Of a stretch of DNA of 64,000 bases, positions 11,275 through 23,720 are shown piece after piece; within the stretch, counting starts at the first letter, position 1; every line of letters starts with the position of its first letter. Made by a program: the position numbers and the translations under genes. The notes under the pieces were generated by a model, which ran no database searches, was not told the origin of the DNA, and saw only the letters and a list, made by a program, of their open reading frames with translations. Location of the stretch: the NCBI GenBank assembly GCA_021613335.1, contig JAJTWR010000347.1, positions 58,501 through 122,500 of the forward strand, in the 5' to 3' direction. The stretch is from Whitmania pigra. Its lineage: Eukaryota; Annelida; Clitellata; Hirudinida; Haemopidae.

Positions 11275-11727
11275 AAAGGAGCAGACAAGGCAACAAGAAC
11301 ACAAGGCCGATATGCAATTTAATTTAACTGATTTCTTTTGTTTCTTTTTTTAATACCTGAGCAGATTAATAATTTTTGAATTTAAAAGTTACTAAAAAAA
11401 AGTAAAAAAAAAAATTGTGAAACCCGAAAATTTTTGTTCTAAAATATATAATTTTAGAAATTTTCTGATATCTGCTGAAATCTCTGATTGCTTCGTTTCG
11501 GTGTTATATTTTTGTTGAATCAAAAATCCGAATTCTCTATTTGAAATGTGAAGTAGTCAATTTGATAGTTTAATTTTTACATCATATACAAAACTGGTTT
11601 CTATTGATATAGTTAACTAATTTGTTATTCAAGCATTTAAGACAAAAACATTATTCAACAACAAACAAAAATTACAAAACTAATCAAACATGGAGTATTT
11701 CAGAATCTTGTCAGGGAGGGGAACGCC

Positions 11728-11843
11728 CAGGAACGTCATTTGGGGAAGGGCAACGTCTGACTTTTAACTACATGCAAAAAGATCAACGTCTAAAGTTATA
11801 CGAGGGCTGGACTCCTTGGAAAAAGTTGAAATGCTCTCTCCTG
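11728..11843. mobile_element. Degenerate hAT-type MITE
   Basis: Left end CAGGAACGTCATTT and right end (reverse complement) CAGGAGAGAGCATTT resemble the ends of the MITE at 1028-1219. The inner block CTTGGAAAAAG.TGAAAT is also shared. Flanking 8-mers GGAACGCC and GGAAAGCT match at 6 of 8 positions, which would be a decayed target duplication. Confidence 0.5.
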
Positions 11844-11859
11844 GGAAAGCTTTCATGGC

Positions 11860-13102
11860 CTTGTTTCATCATCGACAGTTTCTCCCCAAACTTATTACGT
11901 ATTCGTTGCTGGTTGGGTCACACAACTTGGGTGTCCCGTAGTTAATTTCCTCTTTTTATTTACTATCCTTAAGGTATTTTTCTTCACATATACTCGAATA
12001 ATGAACTGAATAATGACTGTCTTGTCATGTCGATAGCACGTTGAGTAAGCTGTGCGTTGTACAAGGATCGGATTTGCGGAGGCCCAAAGAAAATAAATAG
12101 TGGCTAAAAAAATCCAATAAGCAAGAAAAAAGGGTTTTCTGTGTTTTCTCTGTTTGGCCACGACCCATCAGAAGCGCTCCCTCATAGAGACTGGCTGGTT
12201 GGTAGGGACCCTAAACTGAACTTTTCAACAATTGTCTGTACTTACGACATATTAAGTAAATTATGATTAGATTGATCATTACAAGGTTGTAGATGTAACT
12301 AGACATCACCAAAGTTTTTGACAAAACACCTCATCAAAAGATTCAAAAAAGGTAAACTAGCTGACAAACTGGTTGAGAGATAAGACGCAACATACAGGAA
12401 AAGAAGGAATTTACTCAGAATGAATAAATGTTTAGGTTTGTTTGTTTAATATGCCCATTTTATTTTTAATTATTAAATATTTTTCAGTACAGCTCTTAGA
12501 ATCAGTCCTGTGCTACTGGTGTTACGCATCCTTAAGCCAATTTCAGATGATTATTTTTTGAAGTTACATTATCCTTTTCTAATCAGTGGTATGTTGGTAA
12601 ACTCGGATCATGTCCAAAGACAAGTTCTGATCACTGAGATTCGTTTCAGATCTTTAATTAACCAAGATAGGTCAGAGTCCTTTGACATGAAGTTCGGACC
12701 TCGCCCTGTAGACCTCGTTAAATTCTCTAACCTCGATGTAGGGTCGAAGCTTGGGCAGAGGGAAAGGCAGAAGTTTTTTCGACATCGTCCACGTGGATTA
12801 AAAATACACCAGCGCACACATAGATCTTCAAAGTTTTCAAGCATTAATTAAAAATAGTTCCCGATTTTGTATTTTTGTAAATACTCATCCCTGGTTCTCT
12901 GATCTTCTATTTTTTAAAACAATCTGCACATTTTTTATTTCCAAATTATTCAGTGTCAATATTAATAATATTTTTAAAAATATTTTATAACAAAAATTAA
13001 TAACATTGATAAATTCATACACTTTGTTTCTTAAACTACATTTATTCACACTATTAAAATAAAATTTTCACTGTCTGTATTATATTCGCACCTTTTCGAA
13101 AA
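11860..13102. other. Intergenic, no gene recognised
   Basis: AT-rich sequence between copies B and C. A 113-codon reading frame at 12510-12851 has no recognisable domain, no counterpart upstream of the other array genes and an open antisense frame, so I leave it uncalled. Confidence 0.5.
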
Positions 13103-15098
13103 ATGATGAAATCATTCCGGTCTCTAAGGTTTTACTCAAGCTGTATTCGTTGCAGGCCATCATTCAATGGCAATCAACCGAGCTCTTTGATTGCACCAAA
13201 CCGAAATAGTTTTAAATTCAATGGTGATTCAATCTTTAAGCGTCTCGGAACGTTTGCTTCGCTTGGTTATTTGACAGCTTATTATCAGGTTGAGGTGGAG
13301 AAGTCATGTTAGTACCTGTAACACATCGAAAGTTTATTTTCTAATGAGTGCACTTTTAGAACTTAGTGTTAATGTAAATGCATTTCTCTTTTTAGTGAAA
13401 CAGTTATTTGTAGCTTCCAAGCAGAACAGAGATTCTCAAATTAAATGGTGAAATTTGATTTTTTTCTCTTTATGATTACTAGTACGAAAACCACTGTATG
13501 ACATATCGAGATCAGGTTTAAAATAAATTAGCCATTAATTGTAGATCTGTTACAAAAATACGGTTTAAAATTTATATATTTGTTTTAAGAAGCGATGATT
13601 TGAACGCGCATATAATAATCTTTATTGTATCAAACTGTTTTTGTTTGCTTCTTAAAAATGTAAGTGTCATTGTTAAATAACGCAAGTTTTTATCAAATTT
13701 TTGAAGTATTACTTTTATCTTTAGTTGCAGACTCTTTATTATGATCTAATTTATACTTTTTAAACTGGCATATTGTAACACTCGCATGTTATAAAAGTTT
13801 GGAATATGTAATTCATAATTTTTGTTATTAAATCGATATTTTGTTGTAGGATATTGGCGGACGGCAACATAGATGTTGATGGAAGGCATGAATTAGGATG
13901 GACTTGTCTAAATATTGCCGTTGTGAACAACAACGTAAAGTCGGTCGCAATTATTTTTTCACTTATGTTTTTATTTTTTATCCTTAAATGTCAAAAATTA
14001 ATGTCTTCTTTATATGTGCAATTTTAAAATCGTCGTGAGGAATAGAAGCTTAAGACTAGCAACTTATGTTGCTTAATTTCGTGAAAAACATGCGCCATGA
14101 AGCGATGGAGCCATCAAGTGTCTTACTTTTATTTAATTTTTCAGAGCAGCAAGAACTTTACTAGAAGCTGGTGCCAATCCTAACTTGAGTTATGATGTTA
14201 AAGTTAATGAAAACGATAAAAACGATAAAGAAACGCCCCCTCACGGTAAATAATCCTAGAATACTAATGTATGAACCGAGATGAGCGATAATAAAGCTTA
14301 AAATATGATTTTGAAATACCAAATACAAATACTTAATAATGATATTCGCAATATGTAAATTAATATTTATATTTATTGCTTTTCAGTGATGTTCAGTAAT
14401 TGGGAGTATGAACGATATCTGAAGAAATTCATGGATTTCCAAGGTTTTACAAACCTTCACTTTGCAGTTCTTCTTGATAACGAAGAAATGGTTAAAGTTC
14501 TGATGGAAGCAGGTTAGTTTAGGTTAATTATTGGCGGCTAATTTGCGGATAACGTTTTGTTCTTTTGACGTTTTAACACGATGACCTTTATCTGAACAAA
14601 GGTGCTGATCCATTAAAAAGGAACAACTACGGAGACATTCCTTTGGATTACACTAGAAATCCCAAGTTAATAAATTTCATGAGGAAAGGGAAGGAATGTG
14701 TGAGGAAATGCACATTTATTTATGCTACTTTTAGTGAACCATTAGACCAATCCATTAATTAATTTAAAGTTAAATTAAATGTAATACGTAACAAAAATAT
14801 AATTGCAACGTTGATTATTTCAATACTTTGTTATTTCTTGAATAGGCATGCATTATAACAAAATATTTTAAGTTTGTCAAAGTAACCGGTCAAAAGCCGT
14901 TCAGTGATTAGGCCACCTAAGTAGAACCGCCAACGCCAGTGTGCATTCAAGGTACCTGGTTAATAATTATAAATGCTTTTGTTGCAGTATATCTCAGGAG
15001 ATGGAAAAGTGATAAGGTGGCCACTTACAATGGAGAGATTAACCAGAAAATTTCTTGCTGTTTCAACGATTATCTTTTTTTCTTACAGTCTTGGATGA
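13103..15098 (+). CDS. AAA-less CLPB/SKD3-like ankyrin protein with one-exon anchor (copy C)
   Basis: Seven exons: 13103-13307, 13396-13447, 13850-13939, 14145-14245, 14387-14512, 14602-14699, 14988-15098, giving 260 aa. This is the most divergent member. The N-terminus is Arg/Ser-rich and starts MMKS rather than MRNL. Ankyrin motifs are LADGNIDVDGRHELGWTCL, LLEAGANPNLSYD, a linker, DFQGFTNLHFAVLLDN and GADPLKRNNYGDIPLDY. Exon 6 ends at a GTGAGG donor placed exactly where copies B and D have theirs. The last exon is supported by frame conservation with 172-279 and by AATAAA at 15123-15128. If exon 6 were not spliced, translation would run 21 codons further to a stop at 14760-14762 and lack the hydrophobic end, so two isoforms are possible. 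No AAA+ domain. Confidence 0.75.
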
Positions 15099-15129
15099 CT
15101 ACGAATTTTTATGGAATCCAGAAATAAAC

Positions 15130-15788
15130 AAAAATATGTGCCCAGTTGGCGGGCCACAAAAGATGCCCGCCTCAGTTTTAAAACCATTTTTTTGCTATTC
15201 CATTATGAAGCTGACATGATTGACCGAATTATAATATTTTTTTAAAGTTGGTAGCCTTTTCTTTTTTGTTGTGTTTTGCTGCAAACATGGAACGTATGTT
15301 TTATTGTCAGAATGTCGACGTAACCACTTGCTATGTCTCTGAGTAAGAATATAAATGCCATGGGAAGACGCAGCTTGGGTGACAAATTTTAGGATGATAA
15401 AATGTAGCCAGATACATAGATTATTCTGCAAATTTCTTTGCTGCATTTTCCATTAATGAAAGATTAAATTAAGCGTGGGACTTTCTTCCGTTTCCCCAAC
15501 GGCCCTAAAAGGTCATCTCCACAAGCTTTAATGGCTCCAAGAAATCTATACGATTCAACAGCAGATATAGCCGCACATCTCAACCTCAATTAAATTGAAA
15601 TTTATTATTAAAACCTCGTTTCTTCCCTATAAATCAAAAATATTTTAATGAGAAATGTTCTAAACATAACAATTTTTAAAAACGTTTTTCGTAAAATAAA
15701 GTTTTTCTTTTTAAAAACAACATTCTTCAGATGATCTGAGCGAAAAACACTTAGAAATTACTTCGTTCGTCTTCAAAAAGTTCGAAAC
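15130..15788. other. Intergenic leader of copy D
   Basis: No gene seen. The last 130 bases (from about 15655) match the leader of copy B from about 9180, including CATTCTTCAGATGATCTGAG at 15721-15740. Confidence 0.55.
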
Positions 15789-17479
15789 ATGAGAAATTTA
15801 TTTAACATTTTCAAATTTTGTTCGCAACGTGTTCGGAGCAGGGTTTTCGCTGGCGTTCAATCAAGATATCTATTCACAAACAGAAACAGTTCTAAATTCA
15901 ATGGTAATCCAAACTACAGGCCTTTCGGAACTGTGGCAACGCTTGGTTTGTCAACAGTTTATTTTCAAGATGATTTAAAGGAATCATGTAAGTAATAAAT
16001 ATTTCATGTTGAAATTCCTTGTATCAATTAAATTGCAATTTGTAATTCTAGACAACAAGCTCTTTGATGCTTGTAAGGGCAAAAGTAAAACGGATAAAAT
16101 GTGGATATGGAGGTAATGTGGTAATGGAGATATTAGCCTGACATTAATTTCAAATACAATTATTAAATATTATATTTTAGAATTTTAAGGTCTAAAAAGA
16201 TACGTGTCGATGAAAGACATGAATCGGGATGGACTTGTCTAAATGTAGCTGTGATTAACGGCAACGTGGAGTTAGTTGCATCATTTATGCGAATAATTTA
16301 TATCCAAACAATAAGGCCTTTAAAAAGATCTAACGACGCAACCAATTTCAATTTTGTAGGGCAGCAAAAATCTTACTAGACGCAGGTGCTGACCCAAATT
16401 TGCGATATGATTTATGGGGAACAATCGAACGTGATAGAAATGGAAATGAAATCCAGCCACACGGTAAGGACTTGTAATTCAATAAAGCAACAGAGTTTAA
16501 CACTAAGATCCTATCAAAGCTGAACAGTTTAGCAGCCTCAGCTTAAAAGTAGCTAACAATTTCTAGTGTTACTTAAATTTTGCATGCACAATGCGTTTGG
16601 AGCCTAATGGACTATTCATTTTACATTAACACATAGAGGAATAAAAATGACTAAATGATTTTTTTTTAAATTTTAGCCGTCATCTTTGAAAAAGACGACT
16701 TGAGCAAAAATTTATCTAAAGGCATCGATTTCCGAGGTTTTACCAACCTTCACTTTGCAGTTTTTATTGGAAATATACAAATGGTTGAAGTTTTGTTGGA
16801 CGCAGGTTGTTTTAAATGAATGTTTTACATGAATATTTCATGTATATGTGGTTATCAAATTATATTTAATGTTTGGTTACTTTGACGTTTTAATACAAAA
16901 GTAGTCTGCCTTCTTTTTATAAGGTGCCGATCCAAACTTAAAAAATAGGCAGGGTTTAATCCCTTCTGAATGTACCAATGATCGTAAGATGATAAAACTT
17001 CTGAAGAGCAGAGGAGCTAAGGTATGCGATTGCGTACTTTTAATTTAATTTTTTTTTATATAAAATTATTTATAAAGTTGTTGAAACTTATATCGTTTAT
17101 CATTTATAGTCAGATTATATTGTTCCGAATTTGAAACCTTTATTACAAATGTGCGTTATTATTATTATTATTTTATTATCATTATTGCTGTTGTTATTAT
17201 TTCGATCTTGCTCTATCTTAAAAACTTGATATTCTAGAAACCGAATACATACCATGACGGATCAGGGATCATTGTGCTGTTCATAATAATTATTCTCATA
17301 TGTTGTAAGTCGTAATGCTTATGTCTTTAATTGTAAAACACGTGACCTTAAGTTTAGAATTACTTTGCGTTTTTGTGAATAATTGATTAACGATTGGGTT
17401 ACTTTGATTAGTTCTGCTTGAGGGTTTAACAGATAGAGGAAACAAACAACGACAACCCTGTGTTGGTAAATCTAAATAG
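15789..17479 (+). CDS. AAA-less CLPB/SKD3-like ankyrin protein with short two-exon anchor (copy D)
   Basis: Eight exons: 15789-15987, 16052-16112, 16181-16270, 16360-16463, 16677-16805, 16924-17021, 17238-17304, 17433-17479, giving 264 aa. It is a close paralogue of copy B: exon 1 differs by one residue, and introns 3 and 4 are almost unchanged. Divergence rises from the middle of exon 5. Ankyrin motifs VDERHESGWTCL, DAGADPNLRYD, KDDLSKNL, DFRGFTNLHFAV and GADPNLKNRQGLIPSE are kept. Exon 7 encodes GIIVLFIIIILIC, a membrane span, and the last exon a short basic tail. Its exon 8 start is less certain (AG at 17431-17432), and the AATAAA of copy B is not conserved. A functional gene is likely, with some chance of decay. 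Confidence 0.72.
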
Positions 17480-17792
17480 GAAGGAGAATGTCAGAAGATG
17501 TGAGAAATTACACATTATTAATTTGAATGAACTATTTAGTTATAAGTTCATTGCATTATCCAATTATCCAATAATTAATTTAAAGTCAATCTAATTGTAA
17601 TATGCGACAGAAAATGCAACAATAATCATTTCATTTTTAATATTTCTTGAACATCGAATAGTCAAGCATGAAAGTATATGTCCTACGCAATAACTTGCCA
17701 CTAACTAGGCTAAGGACTTCCTACAATCTAGGCTACCTAGAGCTGCTATTATTCAATGTTCATATTTATTAAGTGTAAGATGGATGTTGTAG

Positions 17793-17852
17793 TTCATCTC
17801 AAAGAGAGGAGCAGACAAAGAAACAAGAACAAAAGGCCGAAACGCAATTTAA
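17793..17852 (+). pseudogene. Relic of the one-exon anchor, gene D 3' flank
   Basis: After an acceptor-like TTGTAG the frame starts F-I-S-K-R, matching the first residues of the anchor exons at 172 and 14988. It then runs without any hydrophobic segment to TAA at 17850-17852. It no longer encodes a membrane anchor. Copy D uses the exon at 17238 instead. Confidence 0.5.
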
Positions 17853-18689
17853 TTTTAATAAAAATTCTTTGTTATAAAATCAAAAAATCTTATAAAGATA
17901 TCATAGCTTCGTTTCGTTTTTTAATATATATTTTTTGTTGAATCAAAAAACCGAATCCACAATTTGTAATGTCTATTATTTGATGGTAGCCAGAGAGTTG
18001 CTCTCATGGCGGCTGCTCGCACTTGTTGCGGACTAGGGAACGTCTTAAATCATATGTAAGAAATTTAAATAGGTTTTAAATTGAATGCGAATGTCTATTT
18101 ATATCAGAATTCAAGTCATCGTAAAATCCGTCATCTGGTAGAATAAAAAAAATTAGGGATTAGTTATAAAAGCTCTTGCTACCTGTTAGGATTTGAACTC
18201 CTTAAGTCATAATCACAAGTCTTCCGATACTTGGGGCAATGTTGCGGAATGACCCGCTGCTTTTAAAATACTTAAAAAAATACTAATATTTAATTAATAT
18301 TTAAGAAACAGTAATATTTCCACATTCATTGACAAAAGTCTCATCGTAAAGGCCATTTAGAACTGCTTTCACTCGCTTGGATTGGAATTTTCCAAGGGCA
18401 ATCCATCGCATGCCTTTAAGATGTGACCTTTCACCTTTTATCATAAAGTTGCGGATGGACACAACAGCCAGTCAGGGGAACAGGATTTGAAGGAGACCGA
18501 CGTTTATTACAAAATATTAGAATAAAATAAAATATATTTCGCATATTTAAAAGATTTAAATGATTTTAGATATTTCTAATAAATGATTGAATTGTCCGTG
18601 ACGAATTGTCCTAGTACCCCGGTATCCTTTCGCTTCCAGGTTCATTGACAGATCTTCATATATATCCGTTTTGAGCGCATTGCTGTATT

Positions 18690-19600
18690 GTAGCCTGCCC
18701 TCCTACGGTACCGTCAGCTCCACCAAAATAATTGCATTCCTCGACGGACATACGAGCACCAAATCCGGCTTCTTACCAATTTCTATTAGTACTATGGAGT
18801 AGGGCCCCATCCCTTCTATGTCGGCTGCAGCGGTCCAGTCGTTTGTTTCTGCAAGAATGTCTCGCCTGGGGACTTGACATCTCTTTTTGCAGAGGTGTGC
18901 GAAGCGCTCGCGCAAGAAATAAATCTTTTGCTGCTTTGCGATCGTGCATAAGTTTGCTTTGGAGACTGCTGCTTTTGCGGACTCACATACTTCTTGAAAG
19001 ACCTGGTTATATCGCCATGTGTACCAACCGTTGGCAAGGGCATACGTGCAATTGCTGAGCACGTGATGCCAGAGTCGGCATTCGGTGTCTTCCACCAAAC
19101 CCCCTTTTGTGGATTGTCCCTGGAGAGCAACTGGTTACACTGACCTTATCGTCGGAGCTGAGACAAGCTCCACGTATTGCTCCAGGTAGGAGATCGTTGC
19201 ATCACGTCTTCCCACTTTGTCCACTTGAATGCTGAACTGCCCTTGTGATTTTGTCTTGTTCCACTTTTCGCCTTCTTTCAAGGTTATTCATAGCGGCTCT
19301 GACTGATGAGCTCGGCTGGGACCATTTTGGCAGGTGGTTACATGACTACTTCATGACGGTCCGTCTGGGTAGGACCTCTCACTTCCTTGGACGTCAGCTC
19401 TGCTAATGACTCATTGATCTTATTCTGCGCTCGGAATTTCCTTCCAGATTTGAGCAGTGGCTTGACTTCGCGGATCCTGCTGTCTGCCGAGTTGTTGAGT
19501 TCTGATTTTGGAGAGTTTGTACTCTTCCACAATGGATCTTAGTGGTGCTTGCAGGCTTGTGCTCCTGCTATAAAGAACAACTGATGACAGCGCTGGAAGT
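18690..19600 (-). mobile_element. 3' fragment of a non-LTR retrotransposon (endonuclease-like end)
   Basis: On the minus strand 19098-18703 encodes a stretch with WHHVLSNC, a TWRYNQVFQEV motif and, at the end, KKPDLVLVCPSRN and IILVELTVP. A Cys/His region followed by PD...ELTVP is typical of C-termini of retroelement proteins with a PD-(D/E)XK-like fold. Upstream, 19532-19338 is open in another frame. No reverse transcriptase core is left. It is a truncated, frameshifted remnant between copies D and E. Confidence 0.55.
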
Positions 19601-19609
19601 AGGCTTAGC

Positions 19610-20300
19610 TAACCTTCCTCTCCAGATTCTCGACCACTGATATCCATTTTAAGAGCAGCGGGATTCTTCCACCAAGGTGCCCAAAGTATCGAACGATTTT
19701 GTTTACTATCAGCTATCAGGAATTATTAACACCAGGTTTTGATAGATGATTAAGAATTTGGCCTTGGTGCAGCTCCATTGGTTCAAATCCCAGCTACTCT
19801 TAAGGGCTTTTATAACTAGCACCTGATGATTTTATTCCATAAAATGAGAAATTTTATGATACCTTTAATTTAGATATAAAATTTTAAAAAATGTCTGAAT
19901 TTCTTATATATGATTTACGACATTCCCCGGCTAAACCTCGGCTAAAATTTGCCGGGGCCGGGGTCCCAGTCGATTCTTGGTGATAAGCAAGATCTCTCGT
20001 AAAACATGGTGAAATGACCAGATTTACGTCTCGTTTAAAACAATTTTTGTAAAACTTGGTAAAAAAATTATCACTATTTTATGCAAAAGGTAATTGAAAT
20101 GATTCTGATATCACTTAGATTGTCAAATATTTTTTAGTATTTTTCAAAATTAATGTCACTTTAGAAATTTTTAAAAGCATATTTTAACTTTTTTTTAAAA
20201 AAGTTTTTATTTCTTTTTACCTAGGAAGCGTTCTTCAGGTGATTTAAGAGAGGGGATTTCCCGACATTTGTTCGCTCTATACGTTCTTCTTGTTCTAAAG
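19610..20300. other. Intergenic leader of copy E
   Basis: No gene recognised. It ends with TTCTTCAGGTGAT at 20231-20243, the pre-start motif shared by the array genes. Confidence 0.5.
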
Positions 20301-23095
20301 ATGAGGAATTTGTTTAAGCTTTTCAACTATGGTTCAAGACGCGTTCGTTGCCGGTTCTTTGGTGGCATTGAGTCAAGATTTTTAGGTCAAACGAGGCGCG
20401 TCAATTCAAAATTCAAGAAATGTTTAGATTTTAAAAGAATCGGAGTGGTAACTTCACTTGGCTTCTCAATGGTTTATACCGCCAAGGACCCGAGAGAACA
20501 GAGTAAGTATTTTTGATAAAACAATTTTTAGTAGTTTTTACGTGAAAGAAAGGCTTAAGTTTTTCTTTTGCTGTTTATTTAGAGCAGATACTTAAGAATG
20601 CCAAGCGTGTCAGTATAGAAGAGGCAAAGAGGTATTCTTTTACTTACAGTGAATTTATACACCAATTATACTGATATTATTATTAATATTTATATGAGCA
20701 TTATTTCCGTACTTTTAAATTAATCTTTTAATAACCCCTTAAGCATATTAGAATTTATTGAAGGACAGAGTTATGACCTTAAATGACATTGTGGCAGCAT
20801 GTGACACAATGAAGGCATTAAAAAATTAAATTTCTGAATAAATATTTTTTAAGGATTCTAGAGTTGGATGGGTTAAATCTTAATGAAAGACATGAATTGG
20901 GTTGGACCTGCCTTCATGTTCAAGTAGCAAGCAACAATATCAGGTTCATATGGCTTGTTTGCCCTCAAAAGCATGCAATATTGAAATTTTAAATATCTGT
21001 AAACTTTATCTACATTTCACAATTTGACTTAACATTATAATCTTAACACTCAAGCTTTTCAATAATATTTTGAAATTTATTTTCAGTGTCGTTAAATTTT
21101 TGTTGACACTTGGAGCTGATCCAAACATAAGTTATGAGTTCAGAAATATGGGCAATGGGAGTACGGGTGAAAAGCCTCCTCATGGTAATGTTTTATTAAT
21201 TTAATCATTGATTGTGTCTAAGTTAATTCTAACTATGTTAATTGATTTTCAGAAATGTTGTGTCAAGATAATAAATTCTGCGAATCTTTGGTCAATGTAA
21301 TTAACTTCAAAGGATTCACAAGTCTTCATTTTGCAGTCTTAATTGGAAATTTGGAAATGGTGACAATTTTGCTAGAAGCAGGTCAGATTATGAAAATTTC
21401 ACTGAATACTTTACAAATATTTTAATCTAAAATCTATTAAAAGGTGCTGATCCATTGAAGAAAAGTGAGCAAGGTTTCACACCTTCATGTTTAACAAATG
21501 ATCCTGAAATTTTGAAATTGCTTGAAAAATACCAGAAAATCAATGAAATCGAGGATAAAGAGAATGACAATGCTGACGAAAAGCAAATAAGTGAGAAGGT
21601 TAGTGATTCTAAAGAAACTGGGAATGAGTTTGAGCATGAAATCAATGACTCTGACTATCAAAATAAAGATCAAATGCGAGAACAAAGTTTGGAGGTCCCT
21701 GTGTTGAAGAATGAGACTATGGATATCCAATCTGAACAAATTGAGAAAAAGCAAAATGATTTTCCATCTCAAGATAAACAGACATCTGATGAATTAAATG
21801 TGATCTCAGTGCAAGAACAAAAGACAACTGAATTGGACGAGGTACAAAAACAAAGCATTAACGGCAAAGAAGTGTCTCAGGAACCCGAGGGCCAAAAGCA
21901 GAAGATAGACTATTGTGAAGGATCAGAGACTCCAAAAATGGAAGCAGTAAATGAACCATATGAGGGAGAAAAAATTGAGCCACTGTCTGAAGAGATCACT
22001 GAAGATGTTCAGAGACAAGAAGTGAAACAAGAGCAGAATGCAAATGAATCACAAGTACAGGATTTCACTAATGAACAAGAGAACCTTGTGTCTAGAAAAC
22101 ATGATTATGCCATGAAAACAGAATTGGCAAATGACGAAACATTTTCTGACAAATCAGAAACTTGCCAAACTGAAACTATCAAAACTGAGCAAGTAGAAAA
22201 ACAGGGTGAAGAAGCAAGTGTAAAATTGGTGGAAACTATTGAATTAGAGGTCAAAGAAGAAAAGATTTTGGAAGGACTAACTTTGGAGAATGGAATTCAA
22301 AGTGTAGAACATACATTGAATATTGTTGAAGAGGCACAATTATTTGATGAATTAAAGGTAATTCTGGTGCAAGACCAAAGGGCATCTGAATTGGCCAAGG
22401 TAGAATTATTGATTAATGACAAGGATGTGACTCAGGAGACTGAGGACCAGAAGCAGAATTGTGAACAAGCAGAGACTCCAAAAATGGAAACAGAAAATGA
22501 AACATCTGAGGAAGACAAAATGGAGCTATTGTATGAAGAGATCACTGAAATCAAAGGCGATGTTCCGACAAAAGAATCACAAGTACATGATTTCACAGAA
22601 AAACAAGGGAACCTACTGTCTGGAAAACATGATGGTGAAGTGAAAACAGAATTGGCAAGCAAAGAAATCAAATCTGTGCAAGTAGAAAAACAGGGTGAAG
22701 AAGCAAGTATAAAATTAGTAGAAATTGTTGAGGAACAAATGCCAAAGGAAAATGTGATTGAAGAGGAATTGATTTTCGATGGAAAACTGAAAGTTAATGA
22801 AGGAGCACAGGAAATTGAAAAAATAAAGCAGGAACTGGAATCAAAAGCAAACCTTGATTGCAGGGAGACCGAAATATTTGATGTGATCTTAAAAGCAGAT
22901 AAGTTGGAGATAGAACCAATTAAACAAGAACTGAATACTGATTGCCATGAAGAAGCCATTAAGATTAAAACTGAGGACATGCTGAAAATTGAATCAGGAG
23001 AAAATTTAACACCAGAGACGCAGAGTTCCACAGCATCGGTCATCTTTAAAGCCTTGCTCCTTGCCACTTTGATTATTGTAAATAGCATAATTTAA
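20301..23095 (+). CDS. AAA-less CLPB/SKD3-like ankyrin protein with very long acidic tail (copy E)
   Basis: Six exons: 20301-20502, 20583-20631, 20854-20943, 21087-21184, 21253-21381, 21444-23095, giving 739 aa. I chose the ATG at 20301 because it begins MRNL like the paralogues; an in-frame ATG at 20268 would add 11 hydrophobic residues. A presequence-like N-terminus is followed by GVVTSLGFSMV and ankyrin repeats (NERHELGWTCL, LLTLGADPNISYE, NFKGFTSLHFAVLIGN, GADPLKKSEQGFTPS). Exon 6 then encodes about 520 residues dominated by Glu, Lys, Gln and Thr. This tail holds two copies of a unit of roughly 130-150 codons, about 21788-22233 and 22346-22730 (shared KHD..xKTELA and VEKQGEEAS(V/I)KLVE). 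It ends in a hydrophobic segment. AATAAA at 23126-23131. No AAA+ domain. Confidence 0.8.
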
Positions 23096-23435
23096 GTCTA
23101 GCCGGTTTCATACTTGATAAGGGCAAATAAAGTTTTTTTTGTAATTTGACTGTGCTGATTTGTTTATCTTGGTTTTTCTAATAATGATTTGGAGTTGTTA
23201 ACATGTCACTAACATGTCGGTTCACATCAGTTGACATTATCAAGTTCTTACTGCAATAATATTGATCTGCTCTTTTTTATTTTTTTCACATTATATTTTC
23301 CAACTTTTTTGTAAGTAGTTTGTATGTATTGATATATATGTTTATTTGATTATCAACATAAATGGGTTTCTGAAAAATATCCAAATATACTTCTTAGTAT
23401 TAAGTTTTTCAACCAATTTACAGGCACAGAGTGGT

Positions 23436-23720
23436 TTATCAATTAATCAGTTGAATTTAGTATTATTTTCTTGTGGTGTGGCTCAGGGCTTTATACTGGG
23501 ACTTATTCTCAATGACTGCATAAATGGATTCCAAAAGCTTTTTTGGAATTTAGAGTATTATTGAAGTTTTGTTTTTGACATGAATGCACCTGCTTCTTGA
23601 TGTTTCTGAGTTGATCTCTGAAATGCAAGGGCAAAATTTATACTGGGACCCATTCTCATTGACTACAGATTATTTTCGTTAAGCTTTTTAGAATTTCAAG
23701 TAATATGACATCACATTTGA
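23436..23720 (+). mobile_element. Reverse transcriptase relic, present twice
   Basis: The frame at 23346-23564 contains SCGVAQGFILGLILNDCING, a worn version of the RT motif GVPQGSILGPLLF..YIND found in LINEs. A second, shorter copy with the same bases (GGGCAAAATTTATACTGGGACCCATTCTCA) lies at about 23626-23700. These are too short and too damaged to classify. Confidence 0.5.

Noticed and set aside
12510..12851. 113-codon open frame between copies B and C
   Set aside because: No domain, an open antisense frame over the same bases, and no splice or homology support.
18185..18245. tRNA-like B box (also near 19775, 44380 and 48250)
   Set aside because: Each has only a GTTCAAATC-like core without a matching A box, acceptor stem or anticodon arm, so I do not call tRNA genes.
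20268..20300. Upstream start for copy E giving 11 extra residues
   Set aside because: All paralogues but C begin at the MRNL methionine, and the extra stretch overlaps the leader region just after the shared CAG motif.
22432..23088. 218-codon minus-strand frame inside copy E
   Set aside because: It is the antisense shadow of the acidic tail; Glu/Lys codons read as Ser/Phe on the other strand.
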